A stretch of DNA of 64,000 nucleotides from Bordetella genomosp. 13 (GTDB lineage Bacteria > Pseudomonadota > Gammaproteobacteria > Burkholderiales > Burkholderiaceae_B): the NCBI RefSeq assembly GCF_007679965.1, contig NZ_VEHL01000004.1:124001-188000 (forward strand). Direction: 5' to 3'. The translations under genes were made by a program, and so were the position numbers. Numbering within the stretch: position 1 is the first letter of the stretch; each line of letters opens with the position of its first letter. Positions 58,539 to 64,000 of the stretch are shown here, one piece after another. The notes below the pieces were generated by a model, which was not told the DNA's origin, made no database searches, and worked only from the letters and a program-made list of their open reading frames with translations.

Positions 58539-60727
58539 AGCAGCAGTCGGGCCGTTCCGCCGCCTGGCGCCGCCGCGCCAGGCGGGCGGCCATCGCGGCG
58601 GGCGGCACGCTGCTGATCCTGGTGCTGGCGGTGCTCGTGCTGGACCGCCTGATGCCGCTGCCGCGCATCGGCGCGGCCGGCGCCGCGGTCGTGGTGGCCG
58701 AGGACGGCACGCCGTTGCGCACCTATCCCAGCCGGGACGGCGCCTGGCGCTACCCGGTGCAGCCCTCGCAGGTCTCGCCGCTGTACGTGCAGGCGCTGCT
58801 GACCTACGAAGACCGCTGGTTCTACTGGCATCCGGGCTTCAATCCGCTGTCGCTGGTGCGCGCCGGCTGGCAGTGGGCCACCACCGGCCGCATCGTGTCC
58901 GGCGGTTCCACCCTGACCATGCAGGTGGCGCGGCTGGCCGATCCGGCGCTGGCCGGCCAGCCCTCGCGCCTGATGTCCGCCAAGCTGCGCCAGATCTGGC
59001 GCGCGGTGCAGCTGGAGCTGCACTACAGCAAGGACGAGATCCTGTCGCTGTACCTGACGCACGCGCCCATGGGCGGCATCGTGCAGGGCGCCGAGATGGG
59101 CTCGCGCCTGTGGCTGGGCAAGCCCGCCGCTCAGTTGAGCCGCGCCGAGGCCGCGCTGCTGGTGGCGCTGCCGCAGGCCCCGTCGCGCCTGCGCCCCGAC
59201 CGCCATCCGCAAGCTGCCCAGGCCGCCCGCGACAAGGTGCTGGACCGCATGGCCGAGCTGGGCGTCTGGACGCCCGAGATCGTGGCGGACGCCAAGATCG
59301 AGAACGTCTTGGCGCCGCCGCTGCGCGCCCGCTGGCTGGCGCCGCTGGCCGCGCAGCGCCTGATGGCCGCGCGGCGGCGCGGCGCCGACGCGTCGCTGGT
59401 GCGCTCCAATCTGGATGCCGAGATGCAGAGCGTGGTCGAGCAGATGCTGCTGGACCGCGTGGACGTGCTGCCGCCCAAGGTGTCGATGGCGGCCCTGGTC
59501 ATGGACAACGACAGTCTGGCCATCAAGGTCTATGCCGGTTCCGCCGATTTCTCCGACGATTCCCGATACGCCCACGTGGACATGGTGCGGGGCGTGCGCT
59601 CGCCGGGCTCGACGCTCAAGCCGTTCCTGTACGGCCTGGCGCTGGACGAGGGCCTGATCCACTCCGAAAGCCTGTTGATGGACGCGCCCATGTCCTTCGG
59701 CGGGTACGCGCCGGGTAATTTCCAGGCCACTTTCTCGGGTCCGGTCAGCGTGGCGCAGGCCCTGCAGCGCTCGCTGAACGTGCCGGCCGTCGACCTGCTG
59801 GACCGTGTCGGACCCACCCGCTTCGCATCGGTTATGCTGGGAGGAGGCGTCTTCCTGCGCATGCCGGCGGGAGCCCAGCCGAACCTGAGCTTGATTTTGG
59901 GCGGGGGCGGCACCACATTGGAAGAACTGGTGGGCGCCTATCGTGCGCTGGCCCGCGGCGGATTGGCCGGCAAGCCCCGGCTGGACCCGGCGGACCCGCG
60001 CGTCGAGTCCCGTATGATGAGTGTGGGGGCGGCATGGATCATCCGTGACATCCTCGAGGCCGGGGGCGACCCCGACCGGCCCTTTTTCCAGGGCGGCGCC
60101 CCGGGACGACGGCTGGCCTGGAAGACCGGCACGAGCTTCGGCTTTCGCGATGCGTGGGCCGTGGGCGTCACCGACCACTGGACCATCGGGGTCTGGGTCG
60201 GCCGTCCCGACGGCACGCCCAATCCCGGGTTCTTCGGCGCCAACGTGGCCGCGCCCCTGCTGCACGATATCGTGCAGGCGCTGCCCGCCGGGTCGCCGGT
60301 GGTCCGGATGCAGCCGGCCTCGGTCAAGGCGGTCGTCACGTGCTGGCCGCTGGGCTGGCGGCAGGGCAGCTCGCCCGATGGGCGGTGCCCCGAGGCGCGG
60401 CGGGCCTGGGCGCTGGACGATACCGTCCCGCCCTCGTTTCCCGGCTACGCCGACGTGGCGCAAGGGCCGTTGCGGATCGAGGGCGTGGCCGACGGTTCGG
60501 TGCTGCGGCCGGTGCCGGGGCAGCACAGCGTCACGCTGGATGTCGGCGTGACCGGCGCGCGGGGCGAGGTATGGTGGATGTTGGACGGCCGGGTGCACCG
60601 ACAGGGCGCAGCGGGCCAGCAGCAAAGTTTGTCCCTGTCGCGTAATGGACGGTATGCGTTGACCGTCATGGACGAGCAGGGCCGGTATGCCGGTCTGAAA
60701 TTTGAAATCTCTGGCGTTACGCCATGA
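58535..60727 (+). CDS. pbpC: Penicillin-binding protein 1C
   Basis: A 730-residue bifunctional peptidoglycan synthase. An N-terminal helix (about 20-38) anchors it. The GT51 domain has the catalytic Glu in LLTYEDRWFYWHPG and STLTMQVAR. The transpeptidase has SxxK in SPGSTLKPF, SLN in QRSLNVPAV and KTGT in WKTGTSFGFRD. A BiPBP C-terminal domain ends the protein. It starts with GTG and overlaps the alpha-2-macroglobulin gene, the classic defence/repair pair. Confidence 0.94.
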   Translation: MKQQSGRSAAWRRRARRAAIAAGGTLLILVLAVLVLDRLMPLPRIGAAGAAVVVAEDGTPLRTYPSRDGAWRYPVQPSQVSPLYVQALLTYEDRWFYWHPGFNPLSLVRAGWQWATTGRIVSGGSTLTMQVARLADPALAGQPSRLMSAKLRQIWRAVQLELHYSKDEILSLYLTHAPMGGIVQGAEMGSRLWLGKPAAQLSRAEAALLVALPQAPSRLRPDRHPQAAQAARDKVLDRMAELGVWTPEIVADAKIENVLAPPLRARWLAPLAAQRLMAARRRGADASLVRSNLDAEMQSVVEQMLLDRVDVLPPKVSMAALVMDNDSLAIKVYAGSADFSDDSRYAHVDMVRGVRSPGSTLKPFLYGLALDEGLIHSESLLMDAPMSFGGYAPGNFQATFSGPVSVAQALQRSLNVPAVDLLDRVGPTRFASVMLGGGVFLRMPAGAQPNLSLILGGGGTTLEELVGAYRALARGGLAGKPRLDPADPRVESRMMSVGAAWIIRDILEAGGDPDRPFFQGGAPGRRLAWKTGTSFGFRDAWAVGVTDHWTIGVWVGRPDGTPNPGFFGANVAAPLLHDIVQALPAGSPVVRMQPASVKAVVTCWPLGWRQGSSPDGRCPEARRAWALDDTVPPSFPGYADVAQGPLRIEGVADGSVLRPVPGQHSVTLDVGVTGARGEVWWMLDGRVHRQGAAGQQQSLSLSRNGRYALTVMDEQGRYAGLKFEISGVTP

Positions 60728-60782
60728 TCGGCATAGAATATGAAACGTGTACGTGACCGCTTCGATGCGTTACGGAGGAAGC

Positions 60783-63086
<2,304 letters not shown>

Positions 63087-63096
63087 GCAGCACACC

Positions 63097-64000
63097 TTGG
63101 ATCGCGAGCCGCTCATCGCCTGCGAGCACTGCGCCAGCGTCTATCGCCGGCGCGCCTTGCAACGCGACGAGGCCGCCGTCTGCGGGCGTTGCGGTACGCT
63201 GCTGTGGCGCTACAGCCGCCTGACGCCAGCCGAATGGCTGGCGTTGGTCATCACCGCGCTGGTCGTGTTCGCGCTGGCCAATGCCTATCCGGTGGCCAGC
63301 CTCAGTGTGCAGGGCGTGGTGCAGCGGGCCACGCTGCTGGACGCGGTATCCATCACCTGGCAGCAGGGCCACGAGGTCGTCGCCATCATGACCGGCATGG
63401 CCGGATTCGTGCTGCCCCTGCTCGAGTTGTTGCTGCTGGCATGGTTGCTGGTTCCGTTGGCGCAGGGCCGCGCCGCGCCGGGCATGGCCACGGCGATCCG
63501 CCTGCTGTCCTTGCTGCGGCCCTGGAGCATGGTGCCCGTGTTCCTGCTGGGCTTGCTGGTGTCGGTGGTCAAGCTGGCCGGCATGGCCGCCGTACACCCC
63601 GAGATCGGGCTGGGGGCGTTCTTCCTTCTCACGCTGCTGCTGACGCTGCTGGGCCGCCTGTCGCCGCACGCGCTGTGGCGCCATGCCGAAGCGCGCGGCG
63701 TTGCGCCCGTGCACATCCCCGATCCGCAGTCTGGCCAGGTGCTGGCCGGCTGCCACGTCTGCGGCCAGGTGCAGGCCCTGCCGGGCGATGCCGACCATGC
63801 CGGCGATCCGCACCAATGCGTGCGCTGCGATGCGGTCCTGCACGTGCGCAAGCCGGATCACCTGTCGCGCACCTGGGCCCTGATGATCGCCGCCAGCATC
63901 CTCTACATTCCCGCCAACGTGCTGCCCGTGATGAGCATCACGTCGCTGCTGGGCGATAGCGAGCACACCATCCTGGGCGGCGTGGTCGAACTGTGGAACG
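63097..64000 (+). CDS. pqiA: Paraquat-inducible protein A-like membrane protein, N-terminal part
   Basis: An open frame runs to the window end, here 301 codons from TTG at 63097. It has a zinc ribbon CEHC...CGRC near residues 9-35, several helices, and a second CHVC...CVRC repeat after residue 218. The segment TWALMIAASILYIPANVLPVM is the PqiA signature. PqiA works with PqiB (MCE family) in lipid transport across the envelope. It begins 10 bases after clpA. The Shine-Dalgarno sequence is weak, so the exact start is uncertain. Confidence 0.82.
   Translation, partial: MDREPLIACEHCASVYRRRALQRDEAAVCGRCGTLLWRYSRLTPAEWLALVITALVVFALANAYPVASLSVQGVVQRATLLDAVSITWQQGHEVVAIMTGMAGFVLPLLELLLLAWLLVPLAQGRAAPGMATAIRLLSLLRPWSMVPVFLLGLLVSVVKLAGMAAVHPEIGLGAFFLLTLLLTLLGRLSPHALWRHAEARGVAPVHIPDPQSGQVLAGCHVCGQVQALPGDADHAGDPHQCVRCDAVLHVRKPDHLSRTWALMIAASILYIPANVLPVMSITSLLGDSEHTILGGVVELWN

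Overview
The window is GC-rich chromosomal DNA of a beta-proteobacterium. Bug-type tripartite-tricarboxylate receptors, a cyanide-insensitive (CioAB-type) quinol oxidase with a DUF2474 subunit, the exbB-exbD-lpxK-Trm112-kdsB-adk order and the general protein character point to the Alcaligenaceae (Bordetella/Achromobacter). This placement rests on family knowledge, not a database search. No transposase, integrase, CRISPR array or rRNA was seen. Gene density is high, and most genes are housekeeping.

Layout. 0-5.4 kb: end of an ArsB-type transporter, a GNAT enzyme, two multihaem c-type cytochromes and cioA-cioB-DUF2474 (all on minus except the GNAT gene). 5.6-9.3 kb: two identical tRNA-Leu(CAG) genes flank a DTW-domain gene and a three-gene phospholipid module. 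9.5-16.3 kb: rnr, a divergent HxlR/QorB pair, rlmB, a Cys/Met-metabolism PLP enzyme, hupB and tRNA-Val. 16.3-23.3 kb: a structured terminator, a small secreted protein, Fur-box-tonB-exbB-exbD, a two-component system and kup. 23.4-28.9 kb: argG with a trailing receiver protein, argF, argD and DUF3579. 28.9-37.6 kb: a sugar-acid-type catabolic cluster (two Bug receptors, 2-hydroxyacid dehydrogenase, DapA-like aldolase, SMP-30 lactonase, GntR regulator, Ldh2 dehydrogenase, HpcH aldolase). 37.7-46.3 kb: rpsT, an orphan FecR-like protein, murJ, an SDR, adk, kdsB, Trm112, lpxK, exbD, exbB. 46.6-52.6 kb: xseA, sodB, a ClC antiporter, a pcaF-like thiolase, DUF192, csp. 52.8-64 kb: clpS and clpA separated by an alpha-2-macroglobulin/pbpC pair, then a truncated pqiA.

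The most unusual signal is a dispersed, translatable 60-62 bp repeat encoding the core peptide GEYRSAQH. It occurs twice in tandem just before kup (21264-21387) and three times just before kdsB (43729-43911, minus). At both places it starts with ATGAGC, forms one or more mini-ORFs, and ends with a Shine-Dalgarno-like GGAGG or GAAGG followed by an ATGA overlap into the host gene, whose own first six bases are again ATGAGC. It looks like a mobile or duplicating translation-initiation module that couples a gene to its upstream neighbour. I do not know a name for it.

Other points worth following: a low-complexity Gly/His/Asp insert in the DTW protein; paired inverted DnaA boxes between exbB and xseA; the stop codons of rnr and hxlR sharing one CTAG, with the rnr terminator embedded in hxlR coding sequence; a structured hupB leader; and an oddly long N-terminal region before the Tat motif of the SMP-30 lactonase.
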